Origin: Xanthomonas hydrangeae
Lineage (GTDB): Bacteria > Pseudomonadota > Gammaproteobacteria > Xanthomonadales > Xanthomonadaceae
Assembly: GCA_905142475.1 (NCBI GenBank)
Contig: LR990730.1
Location: forward strand, 1,364,001 to 1,428,000
Direction: 5' to 3'
DNA length: 64,000 nucleotides
Below the pieces are notes generated by a model. That model was not told the DNA's origin. It did not search any database and worked only from the letters and a program-made list of their open reading frames with translations. The translations under genes and the position numbers were made by a program. Below, piece by piece: positions 8,810 to 17,341 of the stretch (position 1 is the stretch's first letter; each line of letters starts with the position of its first letter).

Positions 8810-9352
8810 CTACATTCCTTCGAATTTTTTAAAAATTGGCTCAGAGCATGCGTTATAAACAATTGCGCACTTTGCTCCTGGAAACTCTGTATTGGCCTGA
8901 TTGCATTTATCAAGTGCAATTCCACTTGCTTCCTGAACTGTGCTGGCTCCGATAAACGCGGAATAGCCCTCTGAAAATGGTTTGCCATTAACATGGGGCT
9001 CAGCTACAACTGCGCATTGATTTCTATAAGATAATCCGATGCGGCAATTAGTCTCGCCATGCGATCCGCATCGAATTAACGCATCGGCCTCTGCTTCTGC
9101 TTTTGACAGCTTCCCCGTTGTTACACCGTAGCTTGTAATTGAATCGATAGAACCCATCGCGATGGCACCCCAGGTTTTTATCCATTCCCCTAAGGGCCGA
9201 GCCTTTGGCTGCGAATTGTTCTGGGGCATTGGTGCGCATGCCACTGCTCCTTGCCCGCCAATAGGATACTGCCCCGCGGGGCAGCCACCCTCTGCGCTCG
9301 CAAAGTTTGGAGTTAAAGCGAAAAGAAAAATTAAAGACCAATAGAATTTCAT
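8810..9352 (-). CDS. DUF4189-domain secreted protein, cassette copy 2
   Basis: Intact 180-residue protein with a signal peptide (cleavage near ASAEG), the shared segment CPAGQYPIGGQGAVACAPMPQ, and a DUF4189 domain with paired cysteines (RCGSHGETNC, YRNQC, DKC, AKC and NAC). These probably form disulfides in the periplasm. The first roughly 70 residues are almost identical to copy 3, while the C-terminal half differs strongly. The start overlaps the stop of the preceding VirB6 fragment (ATGA), a coupling kept in copy 3. In Xanthomonadaceae DUF4189 genes are known next to VirB6 genes; their function is not established. An immunity, lipid-binding or secretion-accessory role would be guesswork. 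Confidence 0.82.
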   Translation of the reverse strand: MKFYWSLIFLFALTPNFASAEGGCPAGQYPIGGQGAVACAPMPQNNSQPKARPLGEWIKTWGAIAMGSIDSITSYGVTTGKLSKAEAEADALIRCGSHGETNCRIGLSYRNQCAVVAEPHVNGKPFSEGYSAFIGASTVQEASGIALDKCNQANTEFPGAKCAIVYNACSEPIFKKFEGM

Positions 9353-9730
9353 GCCTGCCTCAACCTGAGTTCAGATGAATCGATTGTTATTCTAAGATGC
9401 GATGCCCCTGCGACCCGGACTTGCTGGCGGTGCTGCTTGGAGCTATTCCCCAGTGACTCGCTGATTGGTGGGGGTAGAATGCGACACTCTTGAATCATGT
9501 AGTACCGATGTACTATTACCACTCGCTGTGGCATATAAGACCTCGGCGTCTGGCCTTGCGGCCCTGGGGTAGATCCTGCGCTATCAAACGCCGAGAACGC
9601 CATGAAGCTATCCATGCTTACCTGCCACAGCGCTGCCGCTACGGTGGGTATGCTTATGATGACGGTTGTCAGCAACAGACCGATACCGCCTTGCTGCATG
9701 GCTTGTAAGCTCAGGCCTTCCACGTAATTA
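9160..9730. repeat. Direct repeat unit (partner at 10343-10913)
   Basis: A roughly 570-base stretch covering the 5' part of DUF4189 copy 2 and the 3' part of the VirB6 fragment is repeated almost unchanged exactly 1183 bases further on. Checked landmarks at constant offset are the DUF4189 start codons (9352 and 10535) and the CATGAAG/CATTAAG sites (9601 and 10784). Similarity ends sharply inside both genes. Confidence 0.85.
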
Positions 9731-10007
9731 CCCATCGGGCTGTTGAGCCCTTTTGCGCCCAAGGGTGCTGTGGCAACCTTGTAGGAGAGCTTGAGCACGA
9801 TGGCCGAGACCACCTATAGCATGGATCATCGAGAACAAGGTGCCGATGTAGAACAGCCATTTCTTGAACAGGTCCTTGGTTGCATTGAACATGAGCGTCA
9901 GGGCAAAAATCGGCCCGACGCCGATTAGGAAGGCCATGGAGAACGTGAAACAATAGCAACAGAGTTTCGAAAAACAGCTGCACGTCTGCTAACCGGAACG
10001 TTTTTTC
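9349..10007 (-). pseudogene. VirB6/TrbL C-terminal fragment, cassette copy 2
   Basis: Remnant spanning the last third of a VirB6-type protein. Reading leftwards: LADVQLFFETLLLLF, a frameshift, then TFSMAFLIGVGPIFAL and FKKWLFYIGTLFSM, a second frameshift plus a TAG codon near 9815, then VVSAIVLKLSYK and YVEGLSLQAMQQGGIGLLL. The last 120 codons form an open frame ending in an Arg/Gln-rich tail. Homology begins immediately after the stop of DUF4189 copy 3, so the cassettes abut without spacers. The piece cannot encode a functional channel subunit. Confidence 0.75.
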
Positions 10008-10535
10008 TTAAAATTTCTGGAATACCTGTTCAGTACAATTGCTATAAGTGATAGTGCATTGAGCAGGTGGTTTATTAGAATTTCTACACAGTGAGGATGC
10101 GCGGGCTGATGCCTCCGCAATCGTGGCATTTCCTGCGAATTGTACCACCCCCCCCGCCGCGGTTTTTCCGTCTACTTCTGGTGTCGATATTGCGGCGCAT
10201 TGATTGAAATATGTAAGCATAACTTCGCAATCTTTCTCGCCATGTGAAGCGCATTTCGCCATAGCCTCATTCTGTGCTTCACTCTTTGAAAATTTACCTG
10301 TGGAAACTCCATAATTGACAAATGAATCGATAGAGCCCATCGCGATGGCGCCCCAGGTTTTGATCCATTGCCCTAAGGGCCGAGCCTGTGGCTGCGAATT
10401 GTTCTGGGGCATTGGTGCGCATGCCACTGCTCCTTGTCCGCCAATAGGATACTGCCCCGCGGGGCAGCCACCCTCTGCGCTTGCAAAACGTGGAGTGAAA
10501 ACCAAAAGAAAAATTAAGGACCAATAGAATTTCAT
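10008..10535 (-). CDS. DUF4189-domain secreted protein, cassette copy 3
   Basis: Intact 175-residue secreted protein and the first DUF4189 gene in transcription order. Its signal peptide and first roughly 70 residues match copy 2 nearly exactly, including WIKTWGAIAMGSIDS. The C-terminal half diverges from copy 2 but resembles pseudogene copy 1 (FNQCAAISTPE and YSNCTEQVFQKF). At least six cysteines are retained in similar places. It starts within the stop codon of the VirB6 fragment (ATGA). The mixed similarity pattern points to recombination or gene conversion among the cassettes. Function unknown. Confidence 0.82.
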   Translation of the reverse strand: MKFYWSLIFLLVFTPRFASAEGGCPAGQYPIGGQGAVACAPMPQNNSQPQARPLGQWIKTWGAIAMGSIDSFVNYGVSTGKFSKSEAQNEAMAKCASHGEKDCEVMLTYFNQCAAISTPEVDGKTAAGGVVQFAGNATIAEASARASSLCRNSNKPPAQCTITYSNCTEQVFQKF

Positions 10536-10913
10536 GCCTGCCTCAACCTGAATTTAGATGAATTGATTGTTATTCTGATATGCGATGCCCTTGGAACCCG
10601 GAATTGCTGGCTGTGCTGCTTGGAGCTATTCCCCAGTGACCCGCTGATTGGTGGGGGTAGAAGGCGACACTCTTGAATCATGTAGTACCGATGTATTATT
10701 ACCACTCGCTGTAGCATATAAGACCTCGGCGTCTGGCCTTGCGGCCTTGGGCTTGATCCTGCGCTATCAAACGCCGAGAACGCCATTAAGCTATCCATGC
10801 TTACCTGCCACAGCGCTGCCGCTACAGTGGTCATGCTTATGATGACGGTTGTCAGCAACAGACCGATACCGCCTTGCTGCATGGCTTGTGAGCTCAGGCC
10901 TTCCACGTAATTG
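10343..10913. repeat. Direct repeat unit (partner at 9160-9730)
   Basis: Second copy of the cassette repeat, in the same orientation. It contains the 5' third of DUF4189 copy 3 and the terminal 120 codons of the VirB6 fragment, with scattered single-base differences from its partner. Recombination between the two units would remove exactly one cassette. Confidence 0.85.
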
Positions 10914-11062
10914 TCCATCAAGCTGTTGATGGCCTTTTGCGACCCACAGTGCTGCGGCCAACTTATAGGAGAGCTTGAGCAACATGGCCGAGACTACCGA
11001 GAGCATGGACATCGAGAACAGCGTGCAGGGGACGTAGAACAACCATTTCCTGAAGGAATTAG
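10532..11062 (-). pseudogene. VirB6/TrbL C-terminal fragment, cassette copy 3
   Basis: Remnant of the C-terminal part of a VirB6-type protein. It begins near 11062 with RKWLFYVPCTLFSMSMLSVV, runs to LKLSYKLAAALWVAKG, and then needs one frameshift near 10925 to continue as YVEGLSSQAMQQGGIGLLLTT to the stop at 10532. Its last 120 codons are nearly identical to copy 2. The N-terminal part and most membrane helices are missing. The DNA before it (11063-11200) is AT-rich and holds no gene. Confidence 0.75.
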
Positions 11063-11200
11063 CTTATACATAATTGGTTGCCCATGCTTGAGCACTTATG
11101 AAACTTACATTGCGCTAAAAAGTAAGAGAATAGTACAGATGTGCTATTGCCGAGGGGGCGTTGATTGCGTTTAAGAAAAAAATGCTACTACAGCAGACGG

Positions 11201-11950
11201 TTAAAGATACTTTTTAAAGCTGCCAGCGGTCAGGTTCGTGACAAATCCCAATAGCGCAGCGCTCGGGATCAAGATGAGCAGCGGGTGGACTGAAATCGGT
11301 AGCGCCAAGTAGATCACCCAGGGCAGGATCGCCAGCGGCATGAGCGAAGCCTTGGCGCGGTGATAGATGAATCCCGACTCCCGGCCTGCGCCGAACTTAC
11401 GTACATCGCGACGCACCAAACCGTCCACGAGACCGACGAACGCAACCATGACGAATAGTGGCAGTGTCAGCACCAACACCAATAGCCGGACTAAAAAAGT
11501 GAGCCCTGTAAACGCTGCGGCGACCAAATAATTTTCCGCCCACACATACACCTGGCTTATGTAGTAGCGAAAATCGCGTGTTCCACCTTTGCTAGGTGCG
11601 CGGGCTCCCTCGGCAGTTTGCTCCATACGCGAGAGTAAGCCGGTGCGAAGGAATATCCAGCGATAGCCCGTCTCTACCAGTTGATGCGCGGAACGCCCAG
11701 GTTCATGGATGACTGCACTACGGGTGAAATGCTTGGACAGGTGAGTGAGTTCGTACTGCAGCATCTCTTGGGAGTGACGCCAGCCTTGCTCTTTCCAGAA
11801 AAAATGCATGCCCACGCATTCGATCACAATCGAAATCAGCAATGACCCAACCAGCACACCAAAGAGCCGGAACGGCAAAGTAATCAGACCAACCAGCAGC
11901 CCGTCACGACGAACCTCCTGGCGCTTTGCGGTATTTGCCACGTCGCTCAT
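11201..11950 (-). CDS. ICE membrane protein, TraD partner (TIGR03747, PFL_4697 family)
   Basis: Inner-membrane protein of 249 residues with about four hydrophobic segments: near residues 17-40 and 135-165 and two near the C-terminus (LMPLAILPWVIYLALPISV and LLILIPSAALLGFVTNL). The conserved family region lies around LVETGYRWIFLRTG. The longer upstream frame is ignored because the ATG at 11948-11950 overlaps the TraD stop (ATGA) and gives the expected start. These proteins are always encoded next to TraD and probably help anchor the coupling protein, but a function has not been shown. Confidence 0.85.
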   Translation of the reverse strand: MSDVANTAKRQEVRRDGLLVGLITLPFRLFGVLVGSLLISIVIECVGMHFFWKEQGWRHSQEMLQYELTHLSKHFTRSAVIHEPGRSAHQLVETGYRWIFLRTGLLSRMEQTAEGARAPSKGGTRDFRYYISQVYVWAENYLVAAAFTGLTFLVRLLVLVLTLPLFVMVAFVGLVDGLVRRDVRKFGAGRESGFIYHRAKASLMPLAILPWVIYLALPISVHPLLILIPSAALLGFVTNLTAGSFKKYL

Positions 11951-14109
11951 GACAGCGGCTCGCGAACTACTGATGCAGGCTCTGTTACATCCTCTACAAG
12001 ACTGGCGGGCATCCCCTGACTCTGCAGGGTAGGTGATCCAGAGTTTTCCCACCATTGGCCGGAGTCGCTGTAGCTCTGGCGCATGTAGCCTGCTAACTGC
12101 TGCAGATCCTTTGGCATGACCTCATCGGGATCGGGCGCCGGCAGCGGCATGCGGATCTTCCATAGATTTCCACCTTGCAGAAGCGCAAAACACTGCCCCT
12201 TAGGCAGCCCCACTACTTGCGAAGGCTCGATCATCGGCACGCTGGACATGCTGATGCGATCTTGAGTGTTGGAGGTGAAGTCCGTGGTACCTCGGATGTC
12301 CGAGCTGTCGGTGGCTCCACTGACGATGGTTGTGGAATAAATCTCGACTTTCGGTAGCTGGCGGGTGAGCAGTTCCGCCGTGGCTGTCTCCCGCACGCGC
12401 AGCATGAACAGGTTGTTGAAGTTGCCCACTACCTGACCGGCTTTGGCCCGATTTCCGATGCGCGCCTCAATGTCGCTGAGCGTCTGGGTGTACGCGGTGA
12501 CTTGGATGCCAGCACCACCGCCCTTGTTGATCATTGGAATGAACTCATCGCCCATAAGCTCGTTGAATTCGTCAGCATGGATGTTGATCGGTAACTTCTC
12601 ACTAGGAATTGCGCCTGGCAGACCGTCATCGATACCGAACTTGTAGATATGGCCGGCGACCGAAACAAGATCCGAGAACATCGAGTTGCCCACTGCTGCA
12701 GCGACCTCGGCATCTGACAGCGCATCTAAGCCCACATAGACAACCGCACGCTTGCGGATGATCTGCATCCAGTCGAAGATCGGTCGTGGGTCGGCCAAGT
12801 CGGAGTAGTTCGGCGCCAGCAACTGGGCGATCTTGCCGCTGGTGAGCTTCTCCAACAGTGGCAACAGCGAGGCAACGATCTTATCGAAGTAGGTCCTGTC
12901 GTAACGTACCGCGCTGCGCAGGCCCTCCAACACAGGATCGTAGTTGCGCACCTGTCCCAAGTACTGCTCCAACGCAACAACGCGCTTCTCCCGTCCAATC
13001 ATGTTGCGCGGCATGTTCTTGTCATTCAGTCGGGCTTCTATCTGGACAATCACCTCCCAAGCCTTTGGCTCGTGTTTGGCGAAGTAGTGCTGCGCATACT
13101 CAATGAACAAAGCATCGATATTGATGACGTGTCGTTGTATCAGCAGATAGTCCGGCCGCTGCCCCAGCTCAATGAGCGCGCGGGCGATGATGTTCACGAA
13201 CCGCCAGGCAAACTCGCGAAAAGCAGCACTGTTGCCTTCGCCCGACAACTGCCCTGCGATGCGCGTGGCAACTTCGGAAATACGCCCGAAACGGCCAACT
13301 GCGTTATAACGGGCGCTGATTTCGGGCCAGCCAAGGTGGAAGATGTAGAACTCCCCTTCTCGTCCGGCGCGCTTGGCCTCGACGTACATACGTTTGAGCA
13401 GGTCCGCATCTCCCTTGGGATCAAATACGATCACCACCTCGTGTTCCCCGGCTGGATTCCTACGACGGATATCCTGAGTGATGAACAGCTCAGCCAACCG
13501 TGTTTTCCCAACACGTGTGGTTCCCAACACCAGCGAATGACCAACGCGTTCGCCTAACGGCAGGCTCACATCAGTTTCTTCGGGCTCTATGCCATGCAAT
13601 CGAGGTAGGCCGCCCACCGGAGGGAGCGGCCGCACCGGATTGAAGGGCATGTCCCAGCTGGTCATCCTGGCCAGGTTCGACAGTGGGAATGGCGCGAACT
13701 CCAGTCGTTCCTCCAAGCGCCGGGCCATGCGATACATAGGCGTTGGCTCGACATAACGTCGAAACTCCGGGCGATAGGTCTGCATCAGTCGGTGGGTGTG
13801 CTTCTGCTCCCAGAGAAAACCTTTTCCGATGAAAAGCCGTTGCTGGCTGACCGGCACGTCGCGGCTGGTCATGACGTAGCGCGGCAGACGCCGGATGTTT
13901 CGGCGATAGCGGAGGATGGTCTGGGCCTGACGCAAGCGGACGGCACCAAACGCCAGAAAGGCCAGTCCGCTGCCGATCCCTAGGGCAGGGCTCAACGCAA
14001 GCGACCATGGAGCTACGAAGGAGAGAAAAGCCGCACCAGCACATACAGCTACGGTGTAGAGCTCAACCGCAGGGCGTAACAAGACTTCTACCGGCTGAGT
14101 TTGCGCCAT
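11947..14109 (-). CDS. traD: Conjugative coupling protein TraD (SXT_TraD family, TIGR03743)
   Basis: VirD4-type ATPase that brings the relaxase-DNA complex to the T4SS. It has two N-terminal transmembrane helices (about residues 18-60), a Walker A motif GTTRVGKT near residue 195 and a Walker B-like INIHADEFNEL near residue 512, in a 720-residue protein as expected for the SXT/PFGI-1 TraD group. I start it at the ATG at 14107-14109, five bases after the previous stop; the longer frame would need a TTG. It sits in the usual order TIGR03765-traD-TIGR03747 with a four-base overlap downstream. Confidence 0.93.
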   Translation of the reverse strand: MAQTQPVEVLLRPAVELYTVAVCAGAAFLSFVAPWSLALSPALGIGSGLAFLAFGAVRLRQAQTILRYRRNIRRLPRYVMTSRDVPVSQQRLFIGKGFLWEQKHTHRLMQTYRPEFRRYVEPTPMYRMARRLEERLEFAPFPLSNLARMTSWDMPFNPVRPLPPVGGLPRLHGIEPEETDVSLPLGERVGHSLVLGTTRVGKTRLAELFITQDIRRRNPAGEHEVVIVFDPKGDADLLKRMYVEAKRAGREGEFYIFHLGWPEISARYNAVGRFGRISEVATRIAGQLSGEGNSAAFREFAWRFVNIIARALIELGQRPDYLLIQRHVINIDALFIEYAQHYFAKHEPKAWEVIVQIEARLNDKNMPRNMIGREKRVVALEQYLGQVRNYDPVLEGLRSAVRYDRTYFDKIVASLLPLLEKLTSGKIAQLLAPNYSDLADPRPIFDWMQIIRKRAVVYVGLDALSDAEVAAAVGNSMFSDLVSVAGHIYKFGIDDGLPGAIPSEKLPINIHADEFNELMGDEFIPMINKGGGAGIQVTAYTQTLSDIEARIGNRAKAGQVVGNFNNLFMLRVRETATAELLTRQLPKVEIYSTTIVSGATDSSDIRGTTDFTSNTQDRISMSSVPMIEPSQVVGLPKGQCFALLQGGNLWKIRMPLPAPDPDEVMPKDLQQLAGYMRQSYSDSGQWWENSGSPTLQSQGMPASLVEDVTEPASVVREPLS

Positions 14110-14113
14110 GGCG

Positions 14114-14653
14114 TCACTGCTCAATGCCGGTGCTGGTAATCAGCACGGGGTAATGGCGTACGCCTAGCCGTTCGGCCAGATCATCGGCGGTGACTGCGGC
14201 GAGTTGCATGTCTGGCGCTAAGGCTCTCAGACTGGCGAGCCCTTGGGCTGACTCCACATTGACGACAAGGCCAACCGCCTTGCGCTCACGCAGTGCTACG
14301 GCATGAAGGCGCAACCAAGCATGCGATGCTTCATCGTCTCCGACCAGGAAAAATGGCTGTAGCCCCGGAGCCTCTATGACCCTGCGAGTGATCTTGCCAG
14401 GAGTGAGCTTGGCACTGCGTACAGGAAGCATGTCTACTTCGCTTACTGCTTTGGTGGGCGGTATCGGTACAGCGACGGGGGGCTTAGCTGAAGCGGATGT
14501 ACGCGGTTGCAGATTGAGCGCTTTGTAGTAGGGTAATGCAGAGGCACCGCCAAGATCCTCGACGACTATCAAGGGCTCGCCTGCCAAAACCATAGCGGGC
14601 AGAGTGAACAGCATCAACAGGCTTCGGGCATCCGCGATAAACCAACATTTCAT
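14114..14653 (-). CDS. ICE secreted protein (TIGR03765, PFL_4695 family)
   Basis: Secreted protein of 179 residues with a signal peptide ending near MVLAGEP and the family start LIVVEDLGGASALPYYKAL. The C-terminal half has an alpha/beta character (GLVVNVESAQGLASL and LAERLGVRHYPVLIT). It overlaps the transglycosylase gene by four bases and precedes traD by four. Proteins of this family are found only in these ICEs and are thought to act in the envelope during mating; no activity is known. Confidence 0.85.
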   Translation of the reverse strand: MKCWFIADARSLLMLFTLPAMVLAGEPLIVVEDLGGASALPYYKALNLQPRTSASAKPPVAVPIPPTKAVSEVDMLPVRSAKLTPGKITRRVIEAPGLQPFFLVGDDEASHAWLRLHAVALRERKAVGLVVNVESAQGLASLRALAPDMQLAAVTADDLAERLGVRHYPVLITSTGIEQ

Positions 14654-15240
14654 GGTGATGTCTCCTTTCGAACATTGAAGGTTGTTCGTGAAGAACCGCG
14701 AACGCGGTCAAGATGCCGGGCCACGCTTTGTCGATAGCGTGCGGCCGGTGCGCCGCCTGCCGGACGGTGATAGCGACCAATCGCCAGTAACCAGTCGTCC
14801 CCCGGTATGTGTTGCTCCCGCAGGATTTGCGCTGCGATCGCCAAGTTGTCATAAGGGTCGAGCAAGTCGCATGGGTGGCTGTAGCGATGCTTCTGATAGC
14901 CTAGATTGATCTGTCCCAAACCAGCATCAACGCGCGTCGAAGGCACCTTGCGCAACGCCTGCTGCAACTCGAAACAAGCTTCAGCACGGCTGGAGAAGCG
15001 CAGTGACTCGCCTGCAACATTGACTGACCAAGGCCAGGGAATGATGCGCCCCCCTCGACGGATACCGCTTTCCTGGAGTGCAACTGCGTACAGCACCGTT
15101 GAGGGAATACCGGCGCTCTGTGCCGCCAGCTGATAAGCAGGCGGGGGGATCTCCTGAGCATGGGTCGGCATACAGAGGATGCCGACAGTCAGCAGGAACG
15201 TTGCGCCCGGCAATGCCAGTCCTAAGGTTGGCGTTGCCAT
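14650..15240 (-). CDS. Lytic transglycosylase (SLT family) of the conjugation system
   Basis: Periplasmic muramidase-like enzyme of 196 residues that opens the peptidoglycan so the T4SS can pass. A signal peptide (cleavage near THAQE) is followed by an SLT domain. VLYAVALQESG contains the catalytic Glu near residue 57, and AGLGQINLGY is the conserved G-Q-x-N motif. The later NLAIAAQILREQ also fits the family. It overlaps the TIGR03759 gene by 19 bases. VirB1-like role inferred from the fold and location. Confidence 0.88.
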   Translation of the reverse strand: MATPTLGLALPGATFLLTVGILCMPTHAQEIPPPAYQLAAQSAGIPSTVLYAVALQESGIRRGGRIIPWPWSVNVAGESLRFSSRAEACFELQQALRKVPSTRVDAGLGQINLGYQKHRYSHPCDLLDPYDNLAIAAQILREQHIPGDDWLLAIGRYHRPAGGAPAARYRQSVARHLDRVRGSSRTTFNVRKETSP

Positions 15241-15941
15241 TGACCGTTGACTTGGCGTACGACAGCAGGCAGCTCACCTGGTAGCCCCAGAGACAGCCAG
15301 CGACCGGCATCGTGGTTGAGGGTAATCGTGCGAGCGCTGACTAGGGATGCATCGATCTTGGTGCGCCGCGCCCACTCGCGGATGCGAGCATCGTCAGACC
15401 GGCTACCCACCATATAAATGTCAAAAGCTGCACCCGTGGCTTGAAGGCGATGGATGACCTGATCGCAAGGCAAGCAATTGTCGCGCACAAAAACTGCGGT
15501 TCGCTCGCTCTCTTTACTCGCGGTAGCGACGTTGCTGGGCCCGGCATCTGGTAAATTGACACGTTGCAGATTCGGATGCAGCCGCTGCCACGCTTCGTCA
15601 TAGGCGCGTTGGTAGGCCAGCAACTTGTCGACACGGCGTGCCTCTGCCTGCACCTGGAGCTCAGCATAGTGCCGCCGTTCCTCATCGGAGCGTGCTTCCG
15701 TCCCCAGAGCGGATAGTGGATCCAGATTGGGTGAATAGATGCCCAATGGGCCAGCCATCAGCTCCCGGTATCGTGTCCACTCCTCCTGCCGAAGCCCCCA
15801 GTCGCGCGCAAGCTTCTCGTCATGACTGTGATCGATTTGACTAGTTGACACCTGGGACTGATTGGTTGTCACCTGCTGTGCCCAGGCAGGTGATTGAAGT
15901 GTTGCCAGGAAGAGCGCAAAAAACGGAAATAGTGACCTCAT
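15222..15941 (-). CDS. ICE protein with C-terminal thioredoxin-like motif (TIGR03759, PFL_4693 family)
   Basis: Secreted protein of 239 residues. After a signal peptide (cleavage near AWAQQ) comes the family core DWGLRQEEWTRYRELMAGPLG (about 48-68), then a helical region, then a region near residues 150-210 with CLPC followed by IHRLQATGAAFDIYMVG. The CxxC spacing and predicted alpha/beta pattern resemble a thioredoxin/TlpA-like fold, so a disulfide-handling role in the periplasm is plausible but inferred. It is encoded between the coiled-coil protein and the transglycosylase, as in other PFGI-1-type ICEs. Confidence 0.85.
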   Translation of the reverse strand: MRSLFPFFALFLATLQSPAWAQQVTTNQSQVSTSQIDHSHDEKLARDWGLRQEEWTRYRELMAGPLGIYSPNLDPLSALGTEARSDEERRHYAELQVQAEARRVDKLLAYQRAYDEAWQRLHPNLQRVNLPDAGPSNVATASKESERTAVFVRDNCLPCDQVIHRLQATGAAFDIYMVGSRSDDARIREWARRTKIDASLVSARTITLNHDAGRWLSLGLPGELPAVVRQVNGQWQRQP

Positions 15942-15953
15942 GGCACGCTTCCC

Positions 15954-16598
15954 TCAGGGGATCGCCAGACGGCGGGTTTGCTCGCCTGCGCGGAACACAG
16001 CGGTGTTCCGATCAATTTCTTCCAGCCGCCATTGCCCTACTGCTTCACCGGGCAGCACTACCTGGATCTGAGAGGCTGAGAGTTCACCACTAGCGGGAGC
16101 GACTGAAACCGCGCGCTGCCCGGCACGCAGTTCCGATCCGATCACCCGAAACGGCATGGGGGTCTCAATCGGCTTAACGACCTTGGTTTGCGTTGCACGT
16201 GATTTACTTTCCACACTGCTTTGAATCGCTGCCTGATTCGCTTTGATTTGATCCATCTCCATACGAAGTGCAATCAAATCATCCGAAGTCGCGCGAGTGG
16301 CAAGTGCTTGCTCAAGCTCATCAATTCGATGTTCCGCAGCCTCACGCACATCTTTTAGCGCTGATGCGGTGGCCGATTCCGGCCGGGCCTGTAGCGCCCG
16401 ATTTGCGTCAGCGATTTGCGCCTGACCTACCTCCAGCGCGTGCAAACGATTGAGGGTCTTTTCGCGTTGCGACTGCACAGCGAGCAACGCGATCATCACT
16501 AAGGCCATAAGCCCGACAAGCCACACCCACAGCAATATCTGGATAATTGAGTAGGCTCGTGAATGTTTCGCGCCGAAGATGATCTTGGATCTAGTCAT
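15954..16598 (-). CDS. Coiled-coil inner-membrane protein of unknown function
   Basis: Protein of 214 residues. One transmembrane helix near residues 17-43 (IIQILLWVWLVGLMALVMIAL) is followed by a long coiled coil (about 45-140, rich in Ala, Glu, Gln and Arg) and a small C-terminal domain with a VIGSELRAGQRAVSVAP segment. The shape recalls PilP/PilN-like or VirB10-like tethering proteins, but I recognise no named family. It overlaps the pilL stop by four bases and is 12 bases ahead of the TIGR03759 gene, so it belongs to the same operon. Confidence 0.65.
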   Translation of the reverse strand: MTRSKIIFGAKHSRAYSIIQILLWVWLVGLMALVMIALLAVQSQREKTLNRLHALEVGQAQIADANRALQARPESATASALKDVREAAEHRIDELEQALATRATSDDLIALRMEMDQIKANQAAIQSSVESKSRATQTKVVKPIETPMPFRVIGSELRAGQRAVSVAPASGELSASQIQVVLPGEAVGQWRLEEIDRNTAVFRAGEQTRRLAIP

Positions 16599-17161
16599 TG
16601 CTGGGCTCCATCTTGCGGAAACACCTGAGCCGGCTCAGAGCTTCGAAGATCCTGAGATTGAAGGTCAACATGAGTTCCAGGACGGACAAAGCACACCTGC
16701 CGTGTGCTGTCATTGACCTCAACATCCCAAGCAGGGCCTGCCAGAGTGAGTAGCGCATCGCGCAGAGTCATAGGGCCCAGTTGCAGATGGGCGGCGGGCA
16801 TTGGCAGCGGGTAGAGTTCAAGGGCGGCTGATCCCGTCTCACACATTTGGTAGCCACTGCGGTTGAGAACGTGGCGTAGGCCATCGCCAACACTAGCTCT
16901 CGCTTCGTCTGGCATCCGCACATCGATGACCTGCAGCAGTAGGTCACGCTGTGCTGAGCCAGGAGACAGTTCAACCAGGGTGTAGCGCCCATAGCGGATC
17001 ACTGGAATCAACTCCGGATCGGTCTGGTCGCGGGGAGCGATTACCTCTTCAGTAGGGGGCGGCTGAACTTCTGAAGACGTAGTGGCGCAACCACCAGTAA
17101 AAATGGCAGCGACTACCAGACCACAGCCAGCCAGGAGTGAGGAGCAGCAGATGTTTTGCAT
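16595..17161 (-). CDS. pilL: PilL-type lipoprotein of the ICE type IV pilus (PFGI-1 class, N-terminal domain)
   Basis: Lipoprotein of 188 residues with a signal peptide and lipobox FTGGC (mature Cys near residue 25). The body carries the PilL N-terminal signature VIRYGRYTLVELSP (about 53-66) and a later LRHVLNRSGYQMC. In this ICE family PilL2 binds or organises the type IVB pilus used in mating. Only the N-terminal-type domain is present, as in other PFGI-1-class elements. It is the first gene of the leftward pilL-traD operon and follows a terminator at 17297-17330. Confidence 0.82.
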   Translation of the reverse strand: MQNICCSSLLAGCGLVVAAIFTGGCATTSSEVQPPPTEEVIAPRDQTDPELIPVIRYGRYTLVELSPGSAQRDLLLQVIDVRMPDEARASVGDGLRHVLNRSGYQMCETGSAALELYPLPMPAAHLQLGPMTLRDALLTLAGPAWDVEVNDSTRQVCFVRPGTHVDLQSQDLRSSEPAQVFPQDGAQQ

Positions 17162-17296
17162 GAACCGGCTTCCTGTTGCAGTAAGCCGATACCATCCCTG
17201 CAGACAGCAACCCCGGTCAGTAAAGAATGCGAATTAGCGCTCATCCATGTTCTGGCGTGCTGATTGTCAAACCATCGGTAGCAGAAGTATGCATTA

Positions 17297-17330
17297 GAAA
17301 AAAAAGCCGGCGCCCCGAAGGGTGCCGGCT
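17297..17330 (-). terminator. Rho-independent terminator after the helicase gene
   Basis: On the minus strand the stem AGCCGGC(A/G)CCC closes over a TTCG loop and is followed directly by eight T residues. It lies 12 bases past the helicase stop and separates the DNA-processing genes from the pilL operon. Confidence 0.85.
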
Positions 17331-17341
17331 GATTCTGGACA

